A stretch of 35,071 nucleotides of DNA, taken from the NCBI GenBank assembly GCA_026399435.1, contig JAPLQX010000034.1, positions 1 through 35,071 of the forward strand, read 5' to 3'. Both the position numbers and the translations under genes were made by a program. The stretch's first letter is position 1. Each line of letters starts with the position of its first letter. Below, in pieces: positions 1 through 8,670 of this stretch. The notes beneath the pieces are model-generated. The model had not been told where the DNA came from. It did not search any database and saw only the letters and a program-made list of their open reading frames with translations. The DNA comes from Rhodocyclales bacterium. GTDB taxonomy: Bacteria > Pseudomonadota > Gammaproteobacteria > Burkholderiales > Rhodocyclaceae.

Positions 1-1
1 G

Positions 2-190
2 AACGGGTGGGCCGTGCGCGGCGAAGGCAACGAGCGCGACACCTCGCATCACAACACCCAGGCGGAAGCCGAAAGGGCGGCACGTGAAATTGCGATCAAC
101 CAACAGGCCGAAGTTCTTATCCACGGCGAAAACGGCCAAATCCGCGAGCGTAACAGCTACGGGAACGACCCGTTCCCGCCTAAGGACTGA
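2..190 (+). CDS. DUF2188 family protein, 5' end outside window
   Basis: Only the C-terminal 62 residues are present, read from base 2 to a TGA at 188-190. The peptide begins NGWAVRGEGNERDTSHH, continues with a helix rich in Ala and Glu (QAEAERAAREIA), and ends with IHGENGQIRERNSYGNDPFPPKD. This is the characteristic layout of DUF2188, a small domain of about 60-75 residues whose function is unknown. The next gene encodes another very small DUF protein 30 bp downstream, so the two may be co-transcribed. Both lie on the 3' side of a tRNA-Arg gene, consistent with an accessory island. Family assignment is by recognition of the pattern; function cannot be given. Confidence 0.8.
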   Translation, partial: NGWAVRGEGNERDTSHHNTQAEAERAAREIAINQQAEVLIHGENGQIRERNSYGNDPFPPKD

Positions 191-220
191 AACGCCTATT
201 CAATCAACCTGGAGACAAAA

Positions 221-400
221 ATGTCCGACAACCTGAATATTCGGCGTCCCCTCGACGCCAAGAAGATCAACGTCAACGAAGCTTGGGAACTCGACTATTG
301 GACCAAGACGCTGAATGTCAGCGCCGACCGACTGCGCCAAGCCGTACGCACGGTAGGGCCGATGGTCAGCGACGTCAAAACGCACCTCGGCATCCGGTGA
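221..400 (+). CDS. DUF3606 family small protein
   Basis: A 59-residue protein starting at an ATG preceded by GGAGAC about 5 bases upstream. It reads MSDNLNIRRPLDAKKINVNE, then an aromatic segment WELDYWTKTLNVS, then DRLRQAVRTVGPMVSDVKTHLG. The signature of an N-terminal DxxKINVNE stretch, a WExxYWTKxLxVS core and a C-terminal VGPxVxxVKxHL is that of DUF3606, whose members are 55-65 residues and have no known role. The length is therefore complete for the family. It lies between the DUF2188 gene and the zinc-ribbon protein, all on the same strand with short gaps, which suggests one transcription unit. Confidence 0.85.
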   Translation: MSDNLNIRRPLDAKKINVNEAWELDYWTKTLNVSADRLRQAVRTVGPMVSDVKTHLGIR

Positions 401-429
401 GCCTTCCTACACAGAGTTGAGAGGCGGTC

Positions 430-1482
430 ATGTCCAGAGAGCTGTTTAGGGAGGGCGGCGAGCTGAACGCGACTCGTGTTGGCCCAGACCAATACGAGAT
501 GAAGATCGCAATTCCCCGTGACGCCGATGGACGTATGGGGCGGGAATGTCATGCGACAGATTGCTCTCCGGCATACTTCAAGGTCACACCCGGGACCGGA
601 ATCGTGGAGGGACAAGTGGTGGCCTACTGCCCGTATTGTCGCCACCAAGACGAGCCGAACAACTTCTTCTCGTCGGATCAGCTTCGCTATGCCAAGGATC
701 TTGCGATCCGCGAAGCGAGTGAAGCGGTCACGGGAATGTTCAAGGATGCTTTAGGGCTCGACTCGTCTGGACGGCGAAAATTTGGGGGCGGCTTCGTCTC
801 GGTCGAGATGAGTTTTAAGGAAGGGCAGAAGCCGCATGTTCACAGGCCCTTCGAAGAGGAGGTTCGCCGAGATGTGATCTGCCCGAATTGCGGTCTGGAT
901 CAATCGGTGTACGGCCTGGCGACTTGGTGCGCCGACTGCGGCAAGGACATATTCCTTACGCATGTCGAGGCGGAGGTCGCGGTTATCCGCGCCATGCTGT
1001 CGGACGTGGAGAGGCGCCGCGAACAGTTGGGTGGACGAATCGCTGCGAGGGACATCGAAAATTGCCTCGAAGACGTTGTCTCGATTTTCGAAGCAGTATT
1101 GCGAATACTTGCCAGGCGGCACCTCTTAAGCGGAGCGATGAGTACGGAAGAGGTTGATAAGTTCTTCAAGAAGGCTGGCAATGCTTTCCAGAACCTGAAG
1201 CGGGCAGAGGAAATATTTCAGCAAGAACTGGGTATCGGGCTCCTAGGATGCCTGTCCGAAGCGGAGTCCATGCGGCTGAGCAGCGCTTTCGATAAGCGCC
1301 ACCCCATCACCCACAACTTGGGAATTATTGATCGAAAGTACTTGGAGCGTGTCCGATCAGCTGAGGACGAGGGTAAGGAGGTCTTGGTATCAGTGGACGA
1401 AGTTGAGGCTGCTATCGCGGCCTCGCTGAAGGTGTTTGGTTGGGTACACTCCACGCTCTTCCGAGACGCCCCTAATCCGTAA
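430..1482 (+). CDS. Zinc-ribbon protein with HEPN-like C-terminal domain
   Basis: A 350-residue protein; the ATG follows GAGAGGCGG. I do not recognise a named family. Two metal-binding knuckles are visible: Cys40, Cys45, Cys67, Cys70 (with YCPYC) and Cys151, Cys154, Cys167, Cys170 (CPNCG...CADCG). The C-terminal half, about residues 175-345, is predicted to be all helical and ends in KRHPITHNLGIIDRKYLERV (289-308). Arg290 and His295 fit the Rx4-6H catalytic motif of HEPN nucleases, followed by the Asn and the Tyr-Leu seen after this motif in many HEPN proteins. That would make it a zinc-ribbon/HEPN RNA-binding or RNase-like protein, but this is inference. Base composition is noticeably less GC-rich than the core genes, and it abuts a tRNA gene, so it probably belongs to an island. 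There is no obvious partner nucleotidyltransferase in the window. Confidence 0.6.
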   Translation: MSRELFREGGELNATRVGPDQYEMKIAIPRDADGRMGRECHATDCSPAYFKVTPGTGIVEGQVVAYCPYCRHQDEPNNFFSSDQLRYAKDLAIREASEAVTGMFKDALGLDSSGRRKFGGGFVSVEMSFKEGQKPHVHRPFEEEVRRDVICPNCGLDQSVYGLATWCADCGKDIFLTHVEAEVAVIRAMLSDVERRREQLGGRIAARDIENCLEDVVSIFEAVLRILARRHLLSGAMSTEEVDKFFKKAGNAFQNLKRAEEIFQQELGIGLLGCLSEAESMRLSSAFDKRHPITHNLGIIDRKYLERVRSAEDEGKEVLVSVDEVEAAIAASLKVFGWVHSTLFRDAPNP

Positions 1483-1556
1483 GGGTGGAATATCGTCAGT
1501 CATCAGATCGTCCCGATGGAAGACAGTCCCAAGAATAAACGTTCCGGGCAACTTCG

Positions 1557-1593
1557 GAGCCATAACCGTTCCAAACCGGAACGGTTATGGCTC
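1557..1593. repeat. Perfect 16-bp inverted repeat
   Basis: Arms GAGCCATAACCGTTCC (1557-1572) and its exact reverse complement (1578-1593) are separated by AAACC. The hairpin lies 75 bp after the zinc-ribbon/HEPN stop codon and 34 bp before the 3' end of the tRNA-Arg gene. Neither side is followed by a run of T, so it is a poor intrinsic terminator as it stands. It could be a recombination or protein-binding site at the island/tRNA junction, or a terminator of another kind. Confidence 0.85.
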
Positions 1594-1626
1594 TAGGGAC
1601 ATGACAAACCTTGCCAGACAGGACAG

Positions 1627-1702
1627 TGGTGCGCTCGGCGGGGATCGAACCCACAACCCCTGGCTTCGGAGGCCAGTACTCTATCCATTGAGCTACGAGC
1701 GC
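1627..1702 (-). tRNA. tRNA-Arg (anticodon CCG)
   Basis: Read on the minus strand, the gene begins GCGCTCG at 1702 and ends with the matching CGAGCGC, discriminator A and an encoded CCA at 1627. The anticodon stem CTGGC/GCCAG closes the loop CTCCGAA, giving anticodon CCG. The T arm contains the canonical GGTTCGATCCC. The gene is 76 nt and intact. Its 3' end faces the accessory genes at 1-1482, the usual arrangement for an integration target. Confidence 0.95.
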
Positions 1703-1761
1703 ACTGTGGATCGGCCCGAATGACCGAAGCGCATTTTACAGCTGCCTCGCGCGGGATTGGC

Positions 1762-1767
1762 TATACT
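1762..1767 (+). promoter_or_regulatory. Possible -10 box of the cytochrome c gene
   Basis: TATACT lies 33 bases before the cytochrome ATG. The best -35 candidate, TTTACA at 1735-1740, is 21 bp away, which is longer than ideal. On the opposite strand the same segment contains TAAAAT (1738-1733), a possible -10 for the divergent tRNA-Arg. This is a weak call based on sequence resemblance only. Confidence 0.3.
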
Positions 1768-1800
1768 TCGCCAAAATTCAGTCAACCAACAGGATCATTC

Positions 1801-2283
1801 ATGTCTGCAACTACAGATTCCGAATTCAGCATCCAGAAAATCATGTCCTGGGGCCTGGTGATTGCCCTCGGCGGCGTTGCCACAGTATTGACGCTGGTGT
1901 CGATCGCAAGTGCGGCGAAGGGCAGCAAACCGGGCGACGAAGAAGGCGCCAACAGTCGCATCGCACCTGTCGCCCGGGTCGAGATGGCTGCTCCGTCCGC
2001 AGGGGCTGCTGCCGGTAATCGCAGCGGCGAACAGATCTACAAGGCCGCTTGTACCGCCTGTCATGAAGCCGGCGTCGCCAACGCACCCAAGCTGGGCGAC
2101 AAGGCCGCCTGGGCACCGCGTCTCGCGCTGGGGCTCGATGGCCTGTTGAAGTCAGCGATCGCCGGCAAGAATGCCATGCCGCCCAAAGGCGCTTCGGATG
2201 CCAACGATACCGAACTGGCTCGCGCCATCGTCTATATGGCGAACAAGGCCGGTGCCGGCTTCAAGGAACCTGCCGCAAAGTAA
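1801..2283 (+). CDS. Membrane-anchored cytochrome c5-type protein
   Basis: A 160-residue electron carrier of the periplasm. The ATG at 1801 is preferred because AGGATC precedes it and the protein then begins directly before the membrane segment. Residues about 16-38 form an uncleaved or signal-anchor helix. A low-complexity Ala/Gly linker follows, then the haem site CTACH (Cys84, Cys87, His88) and the distal ligand Met126 in NAMPPKG. The pattern IYKAACTACHEAG...APKLGDKAAWAPR is typical of the class I c5 subgroup, which passes electrons to terminal oxidases or other reductases in beta- and gammaproteobacteria. It is monocistronic, followed by a strong terminator and a convergent rep gene. The electron partner cannot be told from the window. 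Confidence 0.9.
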   Translation: MSATTDSEFSIQKIMSWGLVIALGGVATVLTLVSIASAAKGSKPGDEEGANSRIAPVARVEMAAPSAGAAAGNRSGEQIYKAACTACHEAGVANAPKLGDKAAWAPRLALGLDGLLKSAIAGKNAMPPKGASDANDTELARAIVYMANKAGAGFKEPAAK

Positions 2284-2305
2284 TTCACGGGCGTTTGACC
2301 TGCAA

Positions 2306-2335
2306 GCAAAAGGGACCGCGAGCGGTCCCTTTTGC
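2306..2335. terminator. Bidirectional terminator between cytochrome c and rep
   Basis: GCAAAAGGGACCGC (2306-2319) pairs exactly with GCGGTCCCTTTTGC (2322-2335). The A run and T run are built into the outer stem, so it can end transcription in both directions. It sits between two convergent genes, overlapping neither coding region (rep stop at 2337-2339). Confidence 0.9.
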
Positions 2336-2336
2336 T

Positions 2337-4316
<1,980 letters not shown>

Positions 4317-4334
4317 AGGTGAATGTTTCGCCGA

Positions 4335-4392
4335 CGCCGTTACCTGCCCGCGAAGCGGAATCCCAGGTACGCAGAGCGAGCCAGCGCCGACA
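4335..4392 (-). repeat. Dispersed repeat, copy A (upstream of rep)
   Basis: Read on the minus strand, this segment matches plus-strand 20173-20230 at about 47 of 58 positions by hand alignment. Conserved blocks are TCGGCGCTGG, TGCGT, CCTGG, CTTCGCGGG and AACGGCG. It fills most of the gap between the DUF4197 gene and rep and overlaps the last few bases of the former. It resembles an intergenic REP-like element. Confidence 0.7.
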
Positions 4393-4395
4393 GGT

Positions 4396-5076
4396 CTATT
4401 TGAGGGCGCCGAAGACCTTTTTCGCCAGATTGCCGGCCGCACCGGCGGGGTCCTTGCGAATCGCCTTTTCCTCTTCGGCAATCATCAGGTAAAGGCCGTC
4501 GAGCGTCTTCTGCGTAACGTAGTTCTCCAGATGGGCATCCTGCTCGCGCACCAGCCCGAACTTTGCGGCCTTGCCGGCGAGCTGGTCGTACTTCTCCGCC
4601 AGCTTGACCTTGGCCATGGCCTTCTGCACCACGGGCTTGAACTTCTCCGCCAGGGGGCTGGAGGTGGTCCGACGGAAATATTGCGTCGCCGAATCCTCGC
4701 CGCCGGACAGGATGCCCTTGGCATCCTCCACCGACATCTGCTTGATCGAATTCACCAGCAGGGTCTTGGCTTGCGGCACCGCTGCTTCGGCCGCGCGGTT
4801 CATCGCGATGAGCAACTCATCCGCCTGCTTGCCCATGCCGAGCCCGCGCATCAGGCCCTCGACCTTCTGCACGCTTTCCGGCAGCGGAATCCTGACTTTC
4901 GGATTGCCCAGAAAGCCATCCTGCTTGCCGAGCATTTCGACGGCCTTGCCGGCGCCCTGGGTCAGCGCTTCCTTGAGGCCGCCGCTGGCGTCCTTGCCCG
5001 AAATGTCGGCGAGCGAAAGCGCATGGGCGGAGGCCGCAAGCAGCAGGCCGGCCAGCAGGGTCACGAAAGAGCGCAT
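4396..5076 (-). CDS. DUF4197 periplasmic protein
   Basis: A 226-residue exported protein. MRSFVTLLAGLLLAASAHA is a classic signal peptide with an AxA cleavage site. The mature part starts LSLADISGKDASGGLKEALTQGAGKAVEMLG and contains GFLGNPKVRIPLPESVQKVEGLMRGLGMGKQADEL and NSIKQMSVEDAKGILSGGEDSATQYFRR. These are the hallmark stretches of DUF4197, a helical periplasmic family of unknown role, and the length is normal for it. A good ribosome site (GAGGGAG) precedes the ATG at 5076. The gap to the upstream fadD gene is 16 bp, so the two are very likely co-transcribed. That association does not define a function. Confidence 0.88.
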   Translation of the reverse strand: MRSFVTLLAGLLLAASAHALSLADISGKDASGGLKEALTQGAGKAVEMLGKQDGFLGNPKVRIPLPESVQKVEGLMRGLGMGKQADELLIAMNRAAEAAVPQAKTLLVNSIKQMSVEDAKGILSGGEDSATQYFRRTTSSPLAEKFKPVVQKAMAKVKLAEKYDQLAGKAAKFGLVREQDAHLENYVTQKTLDGLYLMIAEEEKAIRKDPAGAAGNLAKKVFGALK

Positions 5077-5092
5077 GTCAGGATCTCCCTCG

Positions 5093-6763
5093 TCAGCTCT
5101 TGGGCCGCAGTTCGCGGCGCAGGATCTTGCCCACCGGCGTCTTCGGCAGATCGGTGCGGAACTCGATGTATTTCGGCCGCTTGTAGCCGGTCAGCTGTTC
5201 CTTGAGGAAGTCCTGCACGGCGCTCTCGGTGAGCGCCGGGTCTTTCCTGACGATGAACAGTTTCACCACTTCGCCCGAATGTTCGTCAGGTACGCCGATC
5301 GCGGCAGCTTCCAGCACGCCGGGGCAATTCATGACGACTTCCTCGACTTCGCTCGGATAGACGTTGAAGCCCGAGACCAGCACCATGTCCTTCTTGCGAT
5401 CGACGATGCGGGTTGAACCGTCGGCATCCATCACGCCGATGTCGCCGGACTTGAAGAAGCCGTCGGCCGTCATGACCTTGGCCGTTTCGTCCGCCCGGTT
5501 CCAGTAGCCGGCCATCACTTGCGGTCCGCGAATGCAGATCTCGCCGGCCTCGCCGAGTGGCATGTCCTTGCCGTCCTCGTCGCGGATGACGATTTCGGTC
5601 GAGGACACGGGCAAGCCGATGGTGCCGGTGAATCCCTTGAGGTTGGCCACGTTGCAGGTCGCGACCGGCGACGTTTCCGACAGCCCATAGCCTTCGACAA
5701 TCGCGCTGCCGGTCAGTGCCATCCACTTTTCCGCGACCGCGCGCTGGGTCGCCATGCCGCCGCCGAGGCTGATCTTCAGGCTGGAGAAATCCAGTTTGGC
5801 GAATTCCGGATTATGCGCGAGCGCATTGAACAGGGTGTTGAGGCAGGGGAACACATTGAACTTGAAGGTCGACAGTTCCTTGACGAAACCGGGTATGTCG
5901 CGCGGGTTGGGGATCAGCAGGTTGCAGGAGCCGGTGCGCATCCCGATCATGTTGCAGACCGTCAGCGCGAAGATGTGATAAAGCGGCAGCGCGCAGACGA
6001 AGTTGTGCTGCACGTCGGTGTGGGTGTTGATCGCCGGCTGCATCCATGCCTCGACTTGCAGCATGTTGGCGACAATGTTCCGGTTGAGCAGTGTGGCGCC
6101 CTTCGACACGCCGGTGGTGCCTCCGGTGTATTGCAGAAAGGCGACATCCTCCCGCGTTCGCGTCGCCGGCTTCAGCGTGAGCGAACCGCCCTGCGCCACG
6201 GCAGCGTTGAACCGCAGCGAACCCGGCAGTGAAAAGTCGGGCACCATCTTCTTGACCTTGCGCACGACAAGATTCACCAGCGTGCCCTTGAGCCCGCCCA
6301 GCAGGTCGCCCATGGCAGCCACCACCACATGCTTGACCGGCGTGTTGGCGATGACCTTTTCCAGCGTCGTGGCGAAGTTCTCGATGATGACAATCGCCTC
6401 GGCGCCGCTGTCCTTGAGCTGGTGCTCGAGTTCGCGCGGCGTGTACAGCGGATTGATGTTGACCACGACATAGCCGGCGCGCAGCACCGCCGCGACGCAG
6501 ACCGGGTATTGCATGATGTTGGGCATCATCAGCGCCACGCGAGCGCCGGGGGCCAGCCCGCGCGACTGCAGCCAGGCGCCCAGATTGCGCGAGACCGTGT
6601 CGAGCTGCGCATAGGAAATCGACTTGCCCATGCAAACGAAGGCGGTACGCGCGGCGTACTTCTTCATTGATTCTTCGAGCACCTGCGACACGGTCTCGTA
6701 TTGATTGACGTCGATTTCGGCAGGCACGCCGGCGGGATACTGCTTGAGCCACAGCTTGTCCAT
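5093..6763 (-). CDS. fadD: Long-chain fatty acid-CoA ligase (FadD type)
   Basis: A 556-residue member of the AMP-forming acyl-CoA synthetase family. It should activate fatty acids with ATP and CoA at the inner face of the membrane, feeding beta-oxidation or phospholipid synthesis. Motifs: phosphate-binding loop YTGGTTGVSKG (212-222), YGLSETSP (359-366), the SGD ATP-ribose Asp441, the hinge DRKKDM (455-460) and the C-terminal catalytic Lys546 in GKILRREL. The length and the opening MDKLWLKQYPAGVPAEID match the FadD subgroup. The ATG at 6763 is preceded by GGAGGAG. It heads the leftward fadD-DUF4197-rep group. A 19-bp palindrome at 6885-6903 in the upstream region could be an operator. Substrate chain length cannot be read from sequence. 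Confidence 0.92.
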   Translation of the reverse strand: MDKLWLKQYPAGVPAEIDVNQYETVSQVLEESMKKYAARTAFVCMGKSISYAQLDTVSRNLGAWLQSRGLAPGARVALMMPNIMQYPVCVAAVLRAGYVVVNINPLYTPRELEHQLKDSGAEAIVIIENFATTLEKVIANTPVKHVVVAAMGDLLGGLKGTLVNLVVRKVKKMVPDFSLPGSLRFNAAVAQGGSLTLKPATRTREDVAFLQYTGGTTGVSKGATLLNRNIVANMLQVEAWMQPAINTHTDVQHNFVCALPLYHIFALTVCNMIGMRTGSCNLLIPNPRDIPGFVKELSTFKFNVFPCLNTLFNALAHNPEFAKLDFSSLKISLGGGMATQRAVAEKWMALTGSAIVEGYGLSETSPVATCNVANLKGFTGTIGLPVSSTEIVIRDEDGKDMPLGEAGEICIRGPQVMAGYWNRADETAKVMTADGFFKSGDIGVMDADGSTRIVDRKKDMVLVSGFNVYPSEVEEVVMNCPGVLEAAAIGVPDEHSGEVVKLFIVRKDPALTESAVQDFLKEQLTGYKRPKYIEFRTDLPKTPVGKILRRELRPKS

Positions 6764-6884
6764 TTAAGTCTCCTCCGTTTTGTTGTCTGCCATTATTGCA
6801 TTTGCCATCCCTGCCGTCAGCAGTGTCATGGGCCGGCCGGAGTTTGGTCGTCCCTCGTCAAAAATGGGAATGCGGGAGCACGCT

Positions 6885-6903
6885 GGTATCGGCAGCCGAT
6901 ACC
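6885..6903. promoter_or_regulatory. 19-bp palindrome between fadD and the CREST hydrolase gene
   Basis: GGTATCGGC-A-GCCGATACC is perfectly symmetrical with 9-bp arms around one central base. It lies in the 231-bp divergent spacer, 122 bp from fadD and 92 bp from the rightward gene. The tight spacing resembles a dimeric repressor site, but it could also be a hairpin with a CAG loop. No regulator gene is adjacent. Confidence 0.6.
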
Positions 6904-6994
6904 TTTCGTGGCAAGCAATGCGCCTTTGCCGGCTTTGGTTTACCTTGTCGCGGGCAGGACGCATTCTGGGGTCGTCATCACTCAGGAGAACACC

Positions 6995-7777
6995 ATGAAA
7001 TTAGCATACCGACATCTTCCCCTCGTCGTCACCGCCCTGCTGGCGGCAGCGGCGCTGTTCCACGGCCCCATCGCCCAGCCGGCCGGCTATCACGACTTTG
7101 CCGATCAGAAAATTGTATTCGGCATTCCCCATTTCGCGGACGTGATCTCCAACCTCGGATTTGCCGTGGTGGCCGTTTGGGGCTGGATCAAACTCGCGCC
7201 AGCAAGACGGCATCCGGATATCCAATCGGGCTGGGCCGGCTACCGCCTGTTCCTGATCGGATTGTTTCTGACCGCCCTCGGTTCGTCCTGGTACCACCTT
7301 GCGCCCGACAATGCCAGCCTGGTGTGGGACCGTTTGCCGATAGCCCTGGCCTGCGGCGGCCTGCTGGCCGGCGTCTGGGGCGACGTGCGGCAGCAGGAGA
7401 GTCGCGGACTCGTGGCCGGCCTCGCGCTCATTGCAGTCGCCAGCGTCGGCTGGTGGTATTTCACCGACTTGTCCGGCAACGGCGACCTGCGCCCCTATTT
7501 GCTGCTCCAGGGCCTGCCGATTCTTCTAATTCCGCTATGGCAGTGGATCTACAACACGCCTGGTCCCGACCGGTTGGCCTTTGGCGCCGCCCTGGCACTC
7601 TACGTCATCGCCAAATTCGCTGAACTCAACGACCACGAAATCGCAGCCGCACTTGGCGGTCTCACCGGCCATACGCTCAAACATCTGCTCGCCACCGCCG
7701 CGGCCGGATTGATCGTCGCACGGCTGGTGCGTCGGATTCATGCGCCGCGCACGACGCAGCAACTGGTGCGCCTTTAG
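6995..7777 (+). CDS. CREST-superfamily (alkaline ceramidase-like) membrane hydrolase
   Basis: A 260-residue polytopic inner-membrane protein. The ATG at 6995 has an ideal CAGGAGAA site, and upstream in-frame codons have no family resemblance. About seven hydrophobic helices are visible. The motif GSSWYHLAPDNASLVWDRLP (96-115) supplies Ser97/98, His101 and Asp112, and GHTLKHLLA near the C-terminus supplies two more His. This Ser/His/Asp set is the metal-site signature of the CREST superfamily (alkaline ceramidases, PAQR receptors, Per1), which are mostly lipid amide hydrolases. The substrate here is unknown. It is divergent from fadD, hinting at a lipid role. It ends 1 bp before the stop of the convergent XRE regulator, so no terminator separates them. 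Confidence 0.75.
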   Translation: MKLAYRHLPLVVTALLAAAALFHGPIAQPAGYHDFADQKIVFGIPHFADVISNLGFAVVAVWGWIKLAPARRHPDIQSGWAGYRLFLIGLFLTALGSSWYHLAPDNASLVWDRLPIALACGGLLAGVWGDVRQQESRGLVAGLALIAVASVGWWYFTDLSGNGDLRPYLLLQGLPILLIPLWQWIYNTPGPDRLAFGAALALYVIAKFAELNDHEIAAALGGLTGHTLKHLLATAAAGLIVARLVRRIHAPRTTQQLVRL

Positions 7778-7778
7778 A

Positions 7779-8528
7779 TCAGCCCGATGGCTTGCGCCTG
7801 TGCATGTCCGCCAACGCGGCCATCAGCCAGGAACGCATGCCGATGACGATGGTGTAGGGGCGCCGCTGGTCCGGCGGCAGTTTCTGGTCGGCAAGATGCT
7901 GATTCGAAAAATCCTGCCCGACACGCATCAGGCGCTCGCGGAAAGAATTGGCCAGGCCGCGGCCGATCTCGCCGTGCACCACCATCAGCATTTCCGATTC
8001 GCCGTCGAAGCCGCCGGCGAAGTAGTCGTGCAGCACTTCCTTGCGGAAGAACTCCATCACCGGGCCCTGCGGCAACCAGCGAAAGCCCTTGGCCACCTTG
8101 AGTCGATAGCGGTTGCCGGGGCGCAGATCGATGATGCCGATTCGATCCAACTGCGTCAGGGCGCGTACCAGTTTGACCTCGGTCAGTTCATAGGTGGCGA
8201 GAATTTCCTCGGCCGGCACCTGGCTGATGACGCAGATCGCCACCACCAGCAGCGTGCGGTCGGCAACGACCGCCTTCTCCTGCGCCAGGGTCAGCTCCAG
8301 CATCAGGGGCGCGGTATCGGCAACGCGGCGGGCGAGGTCGGCGAAGTCCAGGTTGATGATGCGGCAGATGTCGTCGATGCGCGACACCGGCATGTCGCCA
8401 TCTTTCGAGAACATCCGCTTGACGCTCGATTCGGCCATGCCGAGGCGTGCGGCGACCGCAGCATAGGTGACGCCGGCGGTCTTGAGTTCGGTCTTGAGAA
8501 GCGCAATCAGATCGGCAGTGGTGCTCAT
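7779..8528 (-). CDS. XRE-type helix-turn-helix transcriptional regulator
   Basis: A 249-residue putative DNA-binding protein. Residues about 5-45 form an XRE/Cro-type HTH: LKTELKTAGVTYAAVAARLG followed by MAESSVKRMFS as recognition helix region. The remaining 200 residues are unlike LexA-type peptidases or cupins and contain a possible second winged-helix-like stretch (EEILATYELTEVKLVRALTQLDRIGIIDLRPGNRYRLK, about 120-157). The C-terminus may be a dimerisation or ligand domain, and I cannot name it. The gene is divergent from the YiaAB/DUF2145 cassette. The spacer contains an inverted repeat (8551-8569) only 23 bp from its own start, suggesting autoregulation and possible control of the cassette. 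Confidence 0.8.
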   Translation of the reverse strand: MSTTADLIALLKTELKTAGVTYAAVAARLGMAESSVKRMFSKDGDMPVSRIDDICRIINLDFADLARRVADTAPLMLELTLAQEKAVVADRTLLVVAICVISQVPAEEILATYELTEVKLVRALTQLDRIGIIDLRPGNRYRLKVAKGFRWLPQGPVMEFFRKEVLHDYFAGGFDGESEMLMVVHGEIGRGLANSFRERLMRVGQDFSNQHLADQKLPPDQRRPYTIVIGMRSWLMAALADMHRRKPSG

Positions 8529-8550
8529 GACGGTGGCAATCTCGTGGAAA

Positions 8551-8569
8551 AGTATCTGCTAACGATACT
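8551..8569. promoter_or_regulatory. Inverted repeat, likely operator of the XRE regulator
   Basis: AGTATC-TGCTAAC-GATACT has 6-bp arms with a 7-nt centre, an overall 19-bp spacing suited to a homodimeric HTH protein. It sits 22 bp upstream of the leftward XRE gene and 102 bp upstream of the rightward YiaAB gene. Sequences resembling -10 boxes (TAGTAT or TATCGT on the minus strand) overlap it. Confidence 0.5.
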
Positions 8570-8670
8570 ACAGGTCGTGATAAATGACACATCGCCCCCT
8601 TTGCTTGTACCGATGACATGCCACACCCATGATGAGCCCGTCATTCGACACAACAAACAAGGAGAACATC

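Noticed and set aside
1557..1593. Standard intrinsic terminator of the zinc-ribbon/HEPN gene
   Set aside because: No T run follows the stem on either strand, so I list it as an inverted repeat instead.
4317..4481. N-terminal extension of Rep to 714 residues
   Set aside because: The extension reads through the dispersed repeat and the end of the DUF4197 gene. The Rep family starts at MIKLNAAQQ.
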